From the IMG/VR virus record IMGVR_UViG_3300042898_001207, positions 1 through 21,393 of that record: 21,393 nt of DNA. The stretch is one strand, 5' to 3'. Below the pieces are notes generated by a model that made no database searches, was not told the origin of the DNA, and saw only the letters and a program-made list of their open reading frames with translations. The position numbers were made by a program, and so were the translations under genes. Source of the DNA: a virus. Below, piece after piece: positions 20,657 to 21,393 of the stretch. Each line of letters starts with the position of its first letter. Position 1 is the first letter of the stretch.

Positions 20657-20921
20657 AGAGGGCAAGTCACCATCTGGCGGCCTGAATGCGAAGGGACGCG
20701 CCAGCGCCAAGGCTGAGGGCATGAATCTGAAAGCGCCTGTGAAGTCGGGCGATAACCCGCGCAGGGCGTCATTCCTTGCGAGAATGGGCAACATGCCTGG
20801 CCCCGAAATGAAGGACGGCAAGCCCACACGGTTGCTGCTCAGTTTGAAGGCGTGGGGCGCGTCCAGCAAAGAAGATGCGCGAGCCAAGGCCAAAGCAATA
20901 TCTGCAAGGAACAAGAAATGA
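20631..20921 (+). CDS. Basic phage protein (DUF6321-like)
   Basis: 96 residues. WQRKEGKSPSGGLNAKGRA, then NLKAPVKSGDNPRRASFLARMG and GPEMKDGKPTRLLLSLKAWG, is a pattern I recall as the DUF6321 family in environmental phages. The C-terminus is Lys/Ala-rich helical (SKEDARAKAKAISARNKK). It is likely nucleic-acid-associated. It overlaps the methyltransferase by 26 bases, and its TGA overlaps the portal ATG (ATGA). Confidence 0.8.
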   Translation: MKTPAWQRKEGKSPSGGLNAKGRASAKAEGMNLKAPVKSGDNPRRASFLARMGNMPGPEMKDGKPTRLLLSLKAWGASSKEDARAKAKAISARNKK

Positions 20922-21393
20922 TCAACGACATGAACATCACCACCGACATCGCTGCCATTGAGCCGATGGATGACACCGAGTTGCAGGGCATTGTCTCCGC
21001 CGAGCTGGAGGACGCTGTCAGCTACATCGACTCCGATGTCTCCCCCATCCGAGCCAAGGGCACTGAGTACTATCGCGGCGACCCCTTTGGCAATGAAGAG
21101 GATGGCCGTTCTCAGGTGGTGGCGATGGAGGTGCGGGACACTGTCTCGGCCATGCTGCCAAGTCTCATGAAGGTGTTTTTCTCCACCGAGAATGTCGTGG
21201 AATACATGCCTCGCGGCCCTGAAGATGTGGCCGGTGCGCAGCAGGCGACTGACTACGCCAATTACGTCTTCACCGCCGACAACAATGGCTTTATGACCAC
21301 TTATGCCCTGTTCAAGGACAGCTTGGTGCGCAAGTGTGGCATCGCCAAGTACTGGTGGGAAGAGGTCGAAGAGGTCAAGATTGAGGAATATTC
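20918..21393 (+). CDS. Portal protein, 3' end cut by window
   Basis: 158 codons are present and the frame is open to the window edge. AAGGAA lies 8 bases before ATG 20918. The sequence resembles the N-terminus of podovirus-type portal proteins: GIVSAELEDAVSYIDSDV, then EYYRGDPFGNEEDGRSQVV, VRDTVSAMLPSLMKVFF, then YANYVFTADNNGFMTTYALF and a run of acidic residues after YWWEE. Portals form the dodecameric ring at one capsid vertex through which DNA enters and leaves. Order terminase, small genes, portal is standard. The P22-like class is likely but not proved. Confidence 0.85.
   Translation, partial: MINDMNITTDIAAIEPMDDTELQGIVSAELEDAVSYIDSDVSPIRAKGTEYYRGDPFGNEEDGRSQVVAMEVRDTVSAMLPSLMKVFFSTENVVEYMPRGPEDVAGAQQATDYANYVFTADNNGFMTTYALFKDSLVRKCGIAKYWWEEVEEVKIEEY

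Noticed and set aside
1-21393. tRNA genes, CRISPR arrays, insertion sequences, integrase
   Set aside because: None found by reading: no cloverleaf-like segments with CCA-type ends, no regularly spaced repeats with unique spacers, no transposase or recombinase motifs.

Overview
This window looks like part of a tailed double-stranded DNA phage genome (or a prophage or metagenomic phage contig), probably a podovirus-like phage of a Gram-negative, perhaps freshwater betaproteobacterial host. The reasons are a large terminase, a small terminase and a portal start at the right, virion-interior-type proteins at the left, a compact replication module between them, sigma70-like promoters, and almost gap-free genes with ATGA/GTGA start-stop overlaps. 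The host is inference only. No integrase, tRNA, CRISPR array, insertion sequence or DNA polymerase gene is visible.

Layout. (1) 1-5614, plus strand: four long late genes, the first cut by the window edge. They look like internal-virion or ejection proteins, and the fourth carries an AT-rich ParB/sulfiredoxin-like domain. (2) 5587-8389, minus strand: a chain of 13 small genes, mostly overlapping by 4 to 16 bases, read from one strong sigma70-type promoter at about 8427-8454. It includes a C2H2 zinc finger, a NrdR-like zinc ribbon, two helix-turn-helix-like proteins, a coiled coil and three short membrane proteins. This is probably the early host-takeover or accessory block. (3) 8390-8616: divergent control region with the minus promoter, two hairpins with an intrinsic terminator, and a plus promoter overlapping a dyad that may give a leaderless mRNA. 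(4) 8617-15392, plus strand: Cro/CI-like regulator, RuvC-like resolvase, HNH homing endonuclease, a small coiled-coil gene, Cas4/RecB-like nuclease, SSB-like protein with an acidic tail, a terminator, a Dcm-type cytosine methyltransferase with a second gene embedded in another frame, and a primase-helicase. (5) 15393-15623: a terminator followed by a repeat region with alternative hairpins. (6) 15624-21393: unknown protein, a 28-aa micro-ORF, small terminase, a 280-base non-coding region with DnaA-box-like sites, large terminase, small basic proteins, a Cys-rich acidic protein, a glycosyltransferase-like and methyltransferase pair, another basic protein, and the start of the portal gene, cut by the window edge.

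How it fits together. The regulator and early block would act first. The primase-helicase, SSB-like protein, Cas4-like nuclease and RuvC would then replicate, process and resolve DNA, with polymerase and perhaps initiation supplied by the host. The cytosine methyltransferase probably protects the DNA from restriction. The terminase pair and portal package it, and the left-end proteins probably enter the host with the DNA.

The observations most worth pursuing are the overlapping gene inside the methyltransferase, the switch-like repeat region at 15422-15591, the possible origin and/or packaging region at 16789-17063, the phage C2H2 zinc-finger microprotein, and the ParB-domain graft in a virion-module protein.
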